Assembly: GCF_017562075.2 (NCBI RefSeq) | Contig: NC_054081.1 | Span: 6,863,502 to 6,927,501 of the forward strand | Direction of reading: 5' to 3' | DNA: 64,000 bases | DNA from: Anopheles merus | Lineage: Eukaryota; Arthropoda; Insecta; Diptera; Culicidae | Shown: piece after piece, positions 33,101 through 42,400 of the stretch | Position numbering within the stretch: position 1 is the stretch's first letter | Layout of the letters: every line of letters starts with the position of its first letter | Notes under the pieces: generated by a model | Seen by the model: only the letters and a program-made list of their open reading frames with translations | Told to the model about the DNA's origin: nothing | Database searches by the model: none | Translations under genes and position numbers: made by a program

Positions 33101-35638
33101 AGAGAGAGAGAGTGTAAGTGTTGAAAAGATCATAAAATTCCTGTCCTTGCATCCCGGCAAAAATTGCTACAGTCGAGAAGTTGCCGTTTTTTTTACAGCA
33201 TGCACCTCACACACCAACGACACGGACGCTGTATAAATGTGGGCGGCCATAAAATCAGTTTATTAGTCACAAACACACTCGATGCACTGGTGCATTTTTA
33301 CTGTTTCGTCAATTTAAACTCTGTAGCGGTCGCAGTCTTTTATGAGCTCTTCTAATAAGGACCTTGAACATTCAACAACCGCAGCCGTACTTCGTACACA
33401 CGCTTTACCTTTTTCTCTAGCTATCTCGCCTGTTATTACGCAAATTAAAATCCTTTCCAACTGCTGCAACAGGAAGGCGCAAGAGACAAACCCAGGTGTT
33501 CACAGATAAGCCCCCCTTCCTCTAAGAAGTTCAAATTCAAGGCCAACATTCGCCAAAGCCGGCTGGTGCGCTGGCCGCAAACGATGTGCATTGCACCCTT
33601 TTTGATTTTCACGTCGTTCACATCGTTGCCCATAGAATTGCAAATTTCTGGAATGCCGCAAAACCCCTTGTACTACGCACGGGCAAAAAGGTGTCCGAGA
33701 GTTTGTCCCTCGGCATTGCATATTCAAATGTCCTGGGATCGGCGATTCGCCGACCAGCACAGGATGGATATATTGGCATTGGATGGGATTGGATTTGTAA
33801 ATTCCGTCAAGGCAAACATTATTCGGCGTTTGTCGGCGCCTTCCAGAGCACAGCAAACACCCTGCGCAACACACGCCTGGACAGAAGGAGAACGGGAGAA
33901 GCATAGCCCATTGCGGAAACCAAATCGGTTACCAACGCGATCGATTGCTCGAATAATAAAGGTGGTTTTAGGGATTTTTAAGCTTGTTTCAAGCTGCAAA
34001 AAAATCAAAATCCTAATTTACTGAGCATCTTGATTGCTAAATCCTGTTAGAGGTCAGGATATCAACAAAAACCATTCATTTCGTATAGGGATAACAGTTA
34101 CGTTACTAAAGGAAACATATTACTAAAGGAGGTCTATGGCAGATTATTTTCAATGTGCCAAAGATCTCTGATTTCAAAAGTTTGTTGGTTTTTGGCAAAA
34201 CAAATATGGCTTAATGCTCAAAACCTGAACCTGAACCTAAACCTTAAACCTAAACCTTATACCAGTCTTTAGAAGCTCCTGCAAATCTCCATAGAAATCC
34301 CCTTTCCTTATGGAGTCCAAAATCAGAGCCAAGAGCTCACCTGTAGCATATCTAGTCACCTTGGTGTTGCCTCATGGAAAGCTTGGAAATCGCTTGTAGC
34401 ATCACTATACAAATTCTACTAAAATTCTTGCACTATTTCTACGCTGTGCACGCTGTACCTTCAGGTATGGTTTGTCGACTGGAACTGGAGCTGTATCGGT
34501 TCCAGATCCGAACCAAGTTTTGTTCCGAATCCGGAACAGGTCCAAGTACAGTTCCAAGAAAGGAATTGAATCGAGAGCTATTTCAGGACCAGTATGAGTT
34601 CTTGTTGCAGGACCGATTTGGGTTCATGATCGGTTCCAGGATAGGTGTGGAATTGTTATCGATTCCAGTGCCGGATAGGCTTCATGATCGATACCAGGAC
34701 CCGTATGAACTCTGCATCAACTCCTGGACTGGTATGAGGTACTTCAAAAACTTGAAATTTCGTTGCACTGCCCTGGAACCTGGCCAAATTAACTAGTCCT
34801 TTCAAACTAGTGTTTGTGCTGACATCTGATTTCAGCTGATTTCAAAAACATTTTGCAGAAGTGTAATGTTCTATTCCGCAACCATGCCTAAAGATGACTT
34901 CAAACTGATACATCCCCAAAACAATATGCCAAACAAGTGTCTGAGCTTTTATAGTTACGGTTGGTTAAGCGATTTTTCAGCAAAATACTCAGTTTTGGGT
35001 ATTCCTTCCATAACTCGTACAGTTTTTCATCTTTTTTGTGCATACATGCACAGAGAGAAGGTAGAAGAAAACCACCGAAAATGTTTTGTAACGTCTGACA
35101 ATTAGCAGATAATATTTCAGGTGTCCTCAATTGACTGACATGTACCGCAGAAGCGGACAGGCAAAATAAATTTTGGATCAAACGGTCGCAGGCCCCATGG
35201 AAGGACCTCGCGACCCCGAATCTCCGGAAGGATCCTTTTCACTGCAGACCATTTGACATTAAAATGATTTTTTTGTTGTTGCTTACCGATCGAGGCGAAC
35301 TCGGCGGGCGTGCGGCCGCCGGCGACCAACCACCGGCACCATTCGATGTTTTCGCTGAGCGAGATCTGGCTCTCGGGCGACAGCAGCTCGTCCAGCAGCC
35401 GGTTCAGGCTGTCGGACGTCCCGTTCACCGCCAGCTCCCGGTGGATGTGGGCCGACGCCAGCTTCTTACCCTTCTCCTTGAGCCGCGCCACCGACAGCGG
35501 CTTGCGGCCGGCGGACGGCGACGAACCGTCCGCGCTGCCGGTAGCACCCTCCGCCGTACCGCCACCACTTGCGGCTCCATCCTGCTCTGTACCACCTTTA
35601 CTGCTGCTGCTGCTGCTGGTGCCGTCGTCGTCGGCCAT
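3042..35638 (-). CDS. Ubr3: E3 ubiquitin-protein ligase UBR3, nine coding exons, complete
   Basis: Coding exons in transcript order: 35638-35287, 26846-25695, 25609-25374, 23388-23233, 10699-5455, 4352-3667, 3588-3457, 3362-3223, 3159-3042. All junctions are GT-AG and keep phase. The sum is 8217 nt, giving 2738 aa with a TAA stop at 3044-3042. A UBR-box zinc finger lies at about residues 125-195 (RCRTCGISPCMS, then GGACDCGD). A RING-H2 lies at about 1915-2040 (EYDCIIC, CGHHVHLSC, FFCPVCRQ). A conserved UBR C-terminal domain ends with RGKPLYLSEDRF. The family ubiquitinates substrates in the cytosol; Drosophila Ubr3 is reported to act on DIAP1 and in Hedgehog signalling. The ATG at 35638 has a strong context (AAAGATGG). 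The only upstream in-frame candidate is a GTG. The protein is much longer than human UBR3 (about 1.9k aa) because of low-complexity insertions. The exon model is inferred from splice signals and homology. Confidence 0.95.
3223..3362 (-). CDS. Ubr3: Ubr3 coding exon 8
   Basis: The 140-nt exon follows a (CT)n-rich polypyrimidine tract. It encodes HSISCGGGTGIFLVI, then IRGHRACLWGSLYLDDY. It ends AA before a GTAAGT donor, and the next exon supplies G. CGGGTGIFL is a UBR-family C-terminal signature. Confidence 0.92.
3457..3588 (-). CDS. Ubr3: Ubr3 coding exon 7 (C-terminal Cys cluster)
   Basis: The 44-codon exon, phase 0 at both ends, encodes YYHEQPCQKC through DYCEAVR. It holds the cysteine cluster CQKCQNVPKESSICLLCG and CIKQSCCK, a zinc-binding-like module of the UBR-family C-terminus. 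Confidence 0.92.
3667..4352 (-). CDS. Ubr3: Ubr3 coding exon 6
   Basis: The 686-nt exon has the acceptor CCCTTTTAG and the donor TACG/GTAAGT. It encodes AYFTCIVKVTYNLLYYQI through LPREYERLFT. It contains a short Gly-rich insertion (GGYESTSGGGGG) that looks lineage-specific. The rest matches the UBR3 C-terminal region. Confidence 0.92.
4437..5425. mobile_element. GGAATC-expanded inverted-repeat element in Ubr3 intron 5
   Basis: It starts TAGTGATGGGAAAA and continues as about 800 bp of degenerate 6- and 12-bp units (GGAATC, GGTTCC). The repeat orientation flips near 5260 to GATTCCGG for the last 150 bp. The right end reads TAGTCCGATTACGAAGTTG in reverse complement, resembling the left end (GAAGTT spaced alike). 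The TAGTG terminus fits the YARNG ends of hAT elements. No convincing 8-bp target duplication is seen, so the class is tentative. The repeat is open on both strands but is intronic. Confidence 0.5.
5455..10699 (-). CDS. Ubr3: Ubr3 coding exon 5 (giant exon: low-complexity insert, RING, acidic tract)
   Basis: It is open for 5245 nt without a stop. It begins SLFYEILSGVWVRNGLQIKG, which is strongly conserved in UBR3. After about residue 1013 it turns into low-complexity sequence: a Gln run near 1203, His runs near 1342 and 1508, poly-Ala, poly-Ser, Gly-rich stretches and acidic patches. Conserved sequence returns near residue 1906 with a charged coiled-coil-like segment and the RING (about 1915-2040). 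A second acidic run of about 30 Asp/Glu lies near 2254-2286. The insert keeps frame throughout and its codons are G/C-rich like the rest, so it is translated rather than an unspliced intron, unless a cryptic intron is removed. Confidence 0.93.
10700..15509. other. Ubr3 intron 4, proximal part, and 5' flank of the nested gene
   Basis: Apart from the repeat element at 12453-13142, no coding exon is supported. Degenerate GATTCAT-like short repeats flank that element at about 12237-12300 and 13178-13290. From about 14540 to 15509 the sequence becomes G/C-rich and probably holds the promoter and 5' UTR of the nested plus-strand gene. Confidence 0.55.
12453..13142. mobile_element. GGAGTC-type inverted-repeat element, copy in Ubr3 intron 4
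   Basis: The left part (12500-12545) reads GATCCGACTCTGATAATTTC followed by CCGCCCAGCATTATCCGGA. The right end reads CGGATCGGAGTCGTGGGTGC and then CACATCAC. Both ends match the element at 62593-63149. Between them, CGGAGTCGT units point one way to about 12780 and in the opposite sense from about 12910. The two arms are separated by 130 bp of unrelated AT-rich sequence. Confidence 0.6.
15510..16164 (+). CDS. Alternative N-terminal exons (cassette A) of the nested secreted protein
   Basis: There are two exons: 15510-15755 (82 codons) and 15847-16164 (106 codons). They are joined across a 91-nt intron (GTAAGT donor, CTTATCTGGCAG acceptor) in phase 0. The first encodes a signal peptide, MKMLLPVVTVLLALAPAGHG, likely cut after residue 19 or 20. 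The rest is helical, with LEKLYMIVRLVERREASMY. The second exon ends AACGAG/GTAGGC in phase 0 and needs a downstream exon. The nearest in-phase acceptor with recognised coding is at 21061. The product would then be 188 plus 482, or 670 aa. No closer 3' exon was found in 16.2-20.3 kb. It could instead be a separate short gene whose last exon I missed. Confidence 0.7.
16165..20289. other. Intron or inter-promoter region of the nested gene
   Basis: No coding exon is supported. Notable content: (CT)n at about 16282-16302; GAGTCATTC/GAATCGTT-type short degenerate repeats at 16840-17140; and imperfect units of CTCCGAAAAGAGTG between about 20005 and 20105, just upstream of the second start at 20290. 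Promoter sequence for cassette B should lie in its last few hundred bases. Confidence 0.5.
20290..22767 (+). CDS. Nested gene for a predicted secreted cysteine-rich protein (isoform B), possibly DUF4803-like
   Basis: Exons: 20290-20913, 21061-21202, 21289-21874, 21965-22330, 22413-22767. They sum to 2073 nt, or 690 aa, in consistent phase with GT-AG introns. A hydrophobic signal peptide covers residues 1 to about 35. Residues 36-208 are helical. A Cys-rich block covers about 327-375 (DNTCRETCSHY to MWICP), and a second Cys/Trp cluster lies near 418-426 (HCSYCFCYC). N-glycosylation sequons include NFT, NQT, NVT and NST. No C-terminal membrane anchor or GPI signal is seen, so secretion is likely. 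From memory it resembles the insect DUF4803 family; function unknown. It lies on the opposite strand wholly inside Ubr3 intron 4. The first donor, ATG/GTACAC, is weak, and the acceptor GGAAG at 21060 was chosen because it alone keeps frame. The first ATG of the frame, 20290, was taken as start. Confidence 0.82.
22768..23232. other. Gap between the nested gene and Ubr3 exon 4
   Basis: It holds the probable 3' UTR of the nested plus-strand gene, then AT-rich sequence and a (CA)n run near 23180-23195. The last few bases are the Ubr3 intron 4 donor side. No gene seen. Confidence 0.5.
22794..22799 (+). terminator. polyadenylation signal of the nested secreted-protein gene
   Basis: A canonical AATAAA lies 27 nt after the TAG stop, inside TAAAATAAAACAAAAC. 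A second AATAAA lies near 23148. The first would give a very short 3' UTR. Confidence 0.5.
23233..23388 (-). CDS. Ubr3: Ubr3 coding exon 4
   Basis: The 156-nt, 52-codon exon has both ends in phase 0. The acceptor is CTTCTTCTTGCAG and the donor CAG/GTAGGT. It encodes DEMSRASFHFPLHRYLAAF through MHPLRVQ. This exon is easily missed because it sits alone between a 12.5-kb intron and a 2-kb minisatellite-filled intron. Confidence 0.9.
23586..24925. repeat. 21-bp minisatellite in Ubr3 intron 3
   Basis: About 1.3 kb of degenerate tandem units close to 21 bp, of the form TCTCTRATGCTCCAATTCTYG. The cleanest run is near 23730-23790, where adjacent units are identical or nearly so. A larger block appears twice, around 23830-24040 and 24165-24360, indicating a higher-order duplication. 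It is open in several frames because the unit length is a multiple of three, but it is intronic and not coding. Confidence 0.85.
25374..25609 (-). CDS. Ubr3: Ubr3 coding exon 3
   Basis: The 236-nt exon runs from the acceptor CCACGCCAG to the donor GAGAAG/GTAAGC. It encodes GMNVNIREIISHVEFES through QQPRFEK, in phase with both neighbours. The sequence SSYYAAFSCELEASAYP is typical of the UBR3 family. Confidence 0.9.
25695..26846 (-). CDS. Ubr3: Ubr3 coding exon 2 (UBR box)
   Basis: The acceptor is TCCTGCGCAG and the donor AAG/GTAAGG; the exon is 1152 nt. It carries the complete UBR-box zinc finger with the Cys/His pattern of the family (CRTCGISPCMSICRDC, HDFNMF, GGACDCGD, FCSDHG), followed by conserved helical sequence of the UBR3 N-terminal half. 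The UBR box in canonical UBR proteins reads N-terminal degrons; mammalian UBR3 is reported not to bind classical N-degrons, so the ligand is uncertain. Confidence 0.93.
26847..34056. other. Ubr3 intron 1, no coding gene seen
   Basis: Besides the MITE at 28009-28334, this 7-kb stretch shows (CA)/(GT)n runs (about 27730, 29880, 30420-30441, 30788-30803, 30993-31010), (CT)n near 32695, and faint degenerate repeats at 31650-32350 with the theme ATTGGACNTTTRTAGGAAGT. The open frame at 33445-33670 on the minus strand matches nothing I recognise. Enhancers are possible but not visible. Confidence 0.5.
28009..28334. mobile_element. Tc1/mariner-pogo-type MITE with perfect 23-bp ends
   Basis: A 326-bp element with inverted ends reading CAGTCTGTTCCCGAGTTACG, perfectly matched for at least 23 bp. 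It is flanked by TA on both sides (28007-28008 and 28335-28336). The CAGT start, TA target and short AT-rich interior without a transposase fit a non-autonomous pogo/Tigger-like element. Located in Ubr3 intron 1. Confidence 0.88.
34057..35265. mobile_element. Degenerate hAT-like element copy next to Ubr3 exon 1
   Basis: It shares long blocks, in the same order and orientation, with the better-preserved element at 50521-52199. Shared blocks include GGGATAACRGTTACGTT, TCTCCATAGAAATCCCC, TATGGAGTCCAAAATCAGAG, ATTTTGCAGAAGTGT and CATAACTCGTACAGTTTTT-like sequence. Its ends are decayed: the left end near CAGGATATCAAC and the right near ATTTGACATTAAAATG are guesses. It reaches within about 25 bp of the Ubr3 exon 1 donor. 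Confidence 0.6.
35287..35638 (-). CDS. Ubr3: Ubr3 coding exon 1 (N-terminus)
   Basis: It encodes the start MADDDGTSSSS and a Ser/Gly-rich leader, then a helical segment (RLKEKGKKLASAHIHREL) and ENIEWCRWLVAGG, which resembles the N-terminus of UBR3 proteins. It ends ATC G before a GTAAGC donor (phase 1). The next exon supplies TG, restoring SIVRAYDN at the junction just before the UBR box. A degenerate transposon-like repeat lies directly downstream in the intron. Confidence 0.9.
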
Positions 35639-36450
35639 CTTTACAGCTTTGTGTGGTTCCTGCGTTTGCACAGGAGTGCGGGAGCAATCGTTTCTCTCTG
35701 CTCTTGCTTGCCCCTCCTTAGCCTAGCTCTGCCCCAAGCGGGCGTTAAGAACGGAGCTCGTTTCTCCTCCGCACCGGACGGTTTCAGTTTAAATGTGTGT
35801 GTGTTTGTGTTCAGCACGTGCTCGCGGGCTAGCGGCGGCCACGACGGGCAGGGCAGCGCGGAGCTGCCTCGCCACCGGTTGATCGTGTTGATCGCAGTCT
35901 ATACCGTCGCCACCACTGGCCGACATTTGTTCCTTACCGCCGCGTGGCGTCCGCGCGTTACTCTTCCCTGCCGGACGACCGCTCCAGCGCCAGCGGGGCG
36001 CGTTGGTGACCGGCGGCGACCACCATCGCTTGACAAACCATGCACACACACACACACAAAACACACACCCACCGGCTAACGCTTGATCTGGGAGGAGAGT
36101 TGCTGTTGTTGATTGTGTGTTCAATGTTTCTTTCACCGAAAACTCAGCATTCGTTTGCAGGTTGATAGACGGTTCTTGACGGCTTGCTTTGATTGTAGAC
36201 TTTCACACACACACACACACACATAAACACACACACAAAGCACACAACAATGCACACCGCGGTGGTGTTTTAGTTCTATTTACACAGCCTAGGGCACCGG
36301 TAATTTAAATCAAAAATATTCTTCACCCGCGCACCACTCGCTTCCAACGCTTACGGCCTAAAACATTTACACGGACTTGCTTTTCTCACGTCCCACCGGG
36401 CCCAACTGGGGCAGGTGTGGCCAGGGATGCTAAGCAATTAGCTGCACACT
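35639..36450 (-). promoter_or_regulatory. Ubr3 5' UTR and promoter region (approximate)
   Basis: This is sequence upstream of the Ubr3 ATG on the minus strand. It is G/C-rich from 35640 to about 36010, then enters (CA)n tracts at 36040-36060 and 36205-36235. No TATA box or unmistakable initiator was identified; the extent is an estimate. Confidence 0.35.
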
Positions 36451-39400
36451 GAGTGCGGCACAGCACAGGTACAACTGACTCTCCTTTCTTGTTTTTTTTC
36501 TCGCTTCCCATCCGGTGGCCCGGCATTCACTGGACGCAATTTCTCCGGCCGCCTCCCGTTTTATACAGGCAAACAACTCTGACCCCCCCTCCTCCTACTG
36601 CGGATGGCCACTTGTTTGGCTATCCTGCTGTATGTGTACGGCTGCTATATCACACACTGCCACGGTTCGCGCTTGCGCAAACCCTCCTCCTACGCGCCAC
36701 CGTTGTGTTTTTACTTTCCGTTTGTTCACAGTTCACTCCTCGGAAACCGGGACGAGGATATCATTCAGGGTGTCGTGTCCCCGACGTCGCCGTCGTTGTT
36801 GAACTAAAAACGGTAAGAACGGCGACTTGGTGGTGGACTCCTACCCAAAAAAAAAAGCGATCACTCGGCAGACACCACGGTGTCTGGAATAACTTAATCG
36901 CCCTGCAAGCGTCTCACTGCTCTTCACTACTTCCCGGACGGAAAAGATGTCACACACACACACACTTATCGTCCTTCACTTCTGTTTGTAAATCATCGTC
37001 AGCGAAACGGTGCCGGCTGCGCTTGGTGCATTATCCTAAAATGAGAGAAAGAGAAAACAAAGCTCAATCAGTAACTGGTATCGAATACAGAAGTAGTGGA
37101 GCATTTGATAGGGTCATAAATGCTGTGGCACCGAAGGAAGTAGCTAGAATAAATTGCAAAATGGTAAATTTGAGCCAAAGCATGATGAGCCAGGACCAAA
37201 TGCCATTCCCCAATATTCCAGTGCTGCTCCAGCGAGAGAGAGAGAATTCGACGGTTTTGTGTTTTATTGGTACGAATTAAGACATTGCAATGCAATCTTC
37301 TCCCACAACTCCCTGACGTGGCATTGGAGCACAGGCAGATTTTTATTGTGAAGAATTGAGATGATGCTAGTCGCTGTTCTGCGGTGTTCTTGGGGCCTCG
37401 GTATTAGTGGACTGCATTTTTATTCCAACAAATTAATGTACTGAATGTAGTTTGCGCCCCGGGATGCTGGTGTCGGTGAGGCATCAGTATATTCTGTTGC
37501 GTTCTCCAGGGCAGTTTCTTGGAAATTGTAGACTATAATTTGTAGTTATGATGAATCTTTTTGAAGATGCGGATGGTTTGCTATTTGTAGACTATGCTTA
37601 TTTCCATACGAATGGATGCACTGCCTTCGAATGCCTTCTTCGAACACGTGTTTCCGGCATGGGCGTTGGTTAAAGAAAAACCAAATGTTTTATTGTGAAG
37701 AATCATTGCTATCTTCAGCCATGTTTCAGGCCCCAGCACTTGTTATTTTGTAGACTGTATTTTTATTGTCACGAATCTTCTACCCGGTAATGTTTGACTG
37801 TGGATTGCCATTTCTACGACAGCCCATCGGCAACTGTTGGTATGCGCGGCGTTCGTTCCTTGTTCCATTAAACCAGTCAGTCAGCAAGCAGGATCTTCTT
37901 ACAGGGACTCCCCTTTGAAGAATTGTAGACCACATCCTGGGCAATGTATGAATTTGTCGGATATTTCGAGGAAGTTAGTTGTTAGTTCCTCGTGATGTTA
38001 TGAAATACACGATTACAGTTGATCTTGATGTTATCGTTTCGTTGTTTTCACTAAAGCGTACGTTTTTTTAAGTCATCTCTTCAATGTATTCAGTGACTTT
38101 GGTGGATATCACATTCTTGAAAAGTTCTGATAGTTTGTCCACTAATTTTAAAGTCCTCTTTGGAAGGATTTTACTGTTGTGTTACATCGTGGTGTTGAAG
38201 TCATCAGACCCAATTTTCTCCTATGTTCATAAAGTCATCTGTCCAAGGTCTCCAAACACTTGCAGCCGACAGACGACCATCATATTTTTTGTAGATTCTT
38301 TGTTCCAAAAGTTAGCTAACCATTGAGAGGTACGTTGAAGATTCTGCACAGTTATGCTGCAAGATGTTTGGACAATTTTATACAGGCATTTGATTTCCTT
38401 TCTACGTCATAATTTTGAACTTGTTTTTATCCAAAATCCTACTAAAGATTTCGCACTTTAACCGGGAGAATCATCTAGCATCTCAAGATCCATCAGGTTT
38501 GTTGACAGACAAATAGATTTAAAAAAAACAATCACTACAACGCACAGACACCATTAAACCGATTTCAAAACGCACTCAGTCGGGTAAGAAGACGAAAGAA
38601 CTCCATTTGATCCAAAGCCTCTCTAAACTACACCAACAACAATAACTCAAGCATGTAAAATCTATCAACAAGAAGCTTGACTAGTTTCAAAAACCCTTTG
38701 GTACACAAGAAACAAAGAAGGGGGGGAAATATACAACATCTCAGCAAACGCATCGAACAAACAGAATTCAATGCTATCGCCTTTGTTGCTGGTGTAACTT
38801 CTGCTAAGCGTACGTACAAAGACTGTTCCTTGAAGGTTCCTAGCATGAAGCCTCTCAATTAGAAGCAGCAGCAGCGCACTGCAAGCATAAGAGGATTTGC
38901 GTCCCTGCGCCATCATCATCATCATCATCCTCGGACCATTATCAACAGCAACAAACACAGATACCTAATCGGACAGCACAGTGCTGCACAGCATCATATT
39001 CCAGGTAAGCTGCAACAAAGAGTCCTCCAGGCAGGACGACGACAATCCACTTGTTGTGCGATAAAACCGGGCACGCAGTGGATGAAATTGATTGGATTGC
39101 TTTTGTGTTCGTTGTGGAGCTTTTTTTTGTAGTCGTTATGTTTCGTTCCCCTTTCCTCCTGGAACGCACAGGAGCAGCAGAAATTTAAAGTGCTAGTGGG
39201 CGAACGAATCGAGCCAGGACGAACCTGTCCAAATGGGGACACGGACGCGAATCAATCCCATCACCAAGAAGAGTTGCATTTAACAGTATTGGTGTGCTTA
39301 TGCGTTTCGACCAGCGTCGCGCAAATCTAGCTAATGGACGTTGACAGTCCCCGCCGGCTAGGAGCATCCGAACACACACACACACTCTCTATCTAATTCG

Positions 39401-42400
39401 ATCGGTAATTGATTAATGCGAAGCTCGAGAACACGAATGCAAGGCCAGCGGCGATAGCGTAAACCCGAGGAAGGAGACACATCATTACGCTGGTTGACGA
39501 AACTTCTTTTCCAATTAAAATAAAATCCATCCAGCAACAACTATTTTACGGTAACATTCAATACGGTAATGGAAGTAATTTTTTTTTGTGACCGATTGGT
39601 TCCATCGGCCGGGAGTCGGGATTATTGGCTAACGTTATTTTTTGTAAATACTTTCCACTTCTACTGGGGGAAAAAGTGGCAATAGACCATCGCCGCGCCA
39701 GTGGCCCGATAACTTTGCTAATTGGACGTGGAAAGTTGCCTGGCTCATCCTCGTTTGAATTCCACAAAAAAAAAACTGAACAGAAATGCTAAACAAACTT
39801 TTCGTCGTAAAAACAACTCTACTGCAATGTGAACGAGCAGGCTAATCTAGCGTCACCCAGCGCACCGATAAGTCACCCCTAATGAGGCACACGAACAGAG
39901 CACGGATGAAAAGCCAGTGAAAAATGTGTGACACTAAAAAAAGGCCAATGGAAAAGGACGATACAGTCTACACCGCCTGCCTACATCCCCTTTGGCTTAC
40001 ATTAGTAGTAGTTTTGCACTGGAATTTGCTATTGACAAGGACCAATCCTTGCCGGCCCGATGATGGACGTACGTCCTTTTTTGAATGTGACATCCCGGAA
40101 AACTTTTTAATTAATTCCCATCTGACGTGTCCCAGTAGCTGCACGTTTGGCTCGACTATTGGATGTGTGTGAGTGTGTGTGTGTGTAGTTTAGAAAAGCT
40201 CCAGTTTGCACCTCTACAACTCTAAACTCATATTGCACGCAGGAACAAAAGATCTCCTTCTCTGAGGAGGCCCTAAAGCGAAGCATCTCTCCAGCCTATC
40301 TAACACCGTACTGGGAAGACGACGACGCTGTGGAAACACCGTGTTCAATATATTAGGTTCAGTCGTCAATCACGCTTCATTACGAGCTGCTGCTGCTGCC
40401 ATACAGGCTCTGTCGGGCGATGAAGTGTATTAGTGCGGCAGCGCAAGGTTGCTGCTACCGTTCTGCAATGCAACACTAGAGCCAGTGTGTGCCTAGAGCG
40501 AAAGAGAGAGAGAGAGGCTGAAAGGTGTTGCCCGAAACGAGCATTTGTGGAACAGGGTTACTAGAACTACTTTTTAGTGTGCTGTTGTTGTTTCTTATTT
40601 ACCATTTTTAGGCAATTGCAATTGTATGTTTTTTAATGATATCCCGACGCTAGAATTTGCAAAAAGCACGTGTTTCGAACTAGATTGAAATGTTTGCAGT
40701 TCTGTTTGAGGTTGCTGCTGTGATAGCGCGATGATAATGCATGCAAAACACAAAATGGTTGATAACTTGTATTCCAGTGCCGCTTGAACGTTACACCGAA
40801 GCTCGTTCTATAACATAGCAAGCAATGTGCACAATTTGTTAAGTGTATTTACGTACACAGTTTCTTTTCTTGGTCGATATTTGCACATCTCTGTGGCCGA
40901 ACCAACATTCTAACATGCTCACAGTATCCCACCCAAAGCACGTGTTATCACAAACGAATTTTAAAAAATCCAATATCAAACAAGCCAAGCAGATAGGCTG
41001 ACACTCTACAGATTGATCTGTATGCTTGCTGCTAGTAGATGAGCTCGTGGGTCGAGATGAGCTGTTGTTGTCGCTTGTTTCATGTGACACGGGTTGTAAA
41101 CACATTCGTACCCTTGGCGTGCGACGCAACTAAGCAGCGAAATTGCTATTCGGAATTAGATAAGATTTATTGCAAATTCAATAATAAAGAACACCTACAA
41201 TCAGTAATTCAATCTGCCCCAACACTTCTTCAACTTCGGTTGAGCAAAATAGTGGGAAGATGATAAATTCAAACATCTTATGCATCTTCTTCTAGTCCCG
41301 TAGCAATATTCGCGTTCTTTAGGTCTGCTCATAATTGATTCTTTCTAGGAAACGGTACTAGCAATGTGAAATTAGGATCAAATGCGGTTTGAACCCAGGA
41401 TGGGCATGTTGTTAGGTGGTGCAAGTTGATGACTGTACCCTTGGGACCTTCCCCTTAAATTTAATAACGTAAATACAATCCACTTAATATTTCAATAAAA
41501 AATACGGGAACTTAAAGACTCTTGCTCGACTTGATTAAGTATAAAATATGCTACATTCAATCAAAAACACCCTTTTATCACATAATTGTATAACCATAAG
41601 CGTGATATTCGTCGCGTGATATTCGGTAAGAGTGTACTCGTTATGAGACTGTGTACAACACAGCGAAGAAATAAAAGAAACCCATACAATTTAACAGGAA
41701 GTAAAATGTAGTCGTTGCTTTGATCAGTGCAACGCCCTAACGTTACGGAGAAGCATTACGCCATTCATTCCGGTAAAACGAAATCTTCGATCGATCGTTT
41801 GATTCCACCAAAAACAGGCAAAGCGCGCCTTAAAAGCAAAGCGAAACAAGAATATGGAATAATAATGCCATTATTTATGCATCGGAATTTGATCTAATTT
41901 CCGATCCAAAATGTAGAACGTAAAGGAACAGAATCCCCTGCCTTTTATCGCGTAAGTGTGCGTTTAAATGACACAGCGCACTGCTCGCACTGACACTCAG
42001 ACTTTTCAGACCGGCATTGAAGGTGTGTGGTAGTGCTGCCGTGATCGAGAGCCAATCCAAACGGGGGATGATGATCAAAGTAGAGTTGGTGTAGGTATGT
42101 ATGCCCTCCGTGTGACTCGAGAGTGTCCCATCGAGATCGAGCAGAGCCTGGCAGCAGCAGCAGCAGCAGTGGGCGCGATGATCGGTTTTCTGTATATTAT
42201 TTTTAAACCTAACCTCAACGCACACCCGCGGTACGAATGTTTCTTTTTCAAACACACACACACACGGAGACACGGTCACGCACCTACACCACACACTACA
42301 CGCGCACTGGGTGTTCTGGTTCGGTTGGGCGATCGGCAGAGTTCGGCGAACCGCGGCGCACTACCACCGCCAAACCACACACCAGCCCTGAAACCAATAG

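Noticed and set aside
33445..33904. Minus-strand frames in Ubr3 intron 1, one beginning MGNDVNDVKIKKGAMH
   Set aside because: About 75 codons at most, with a stop just upstream and no recognisable family or convincing splice sites.
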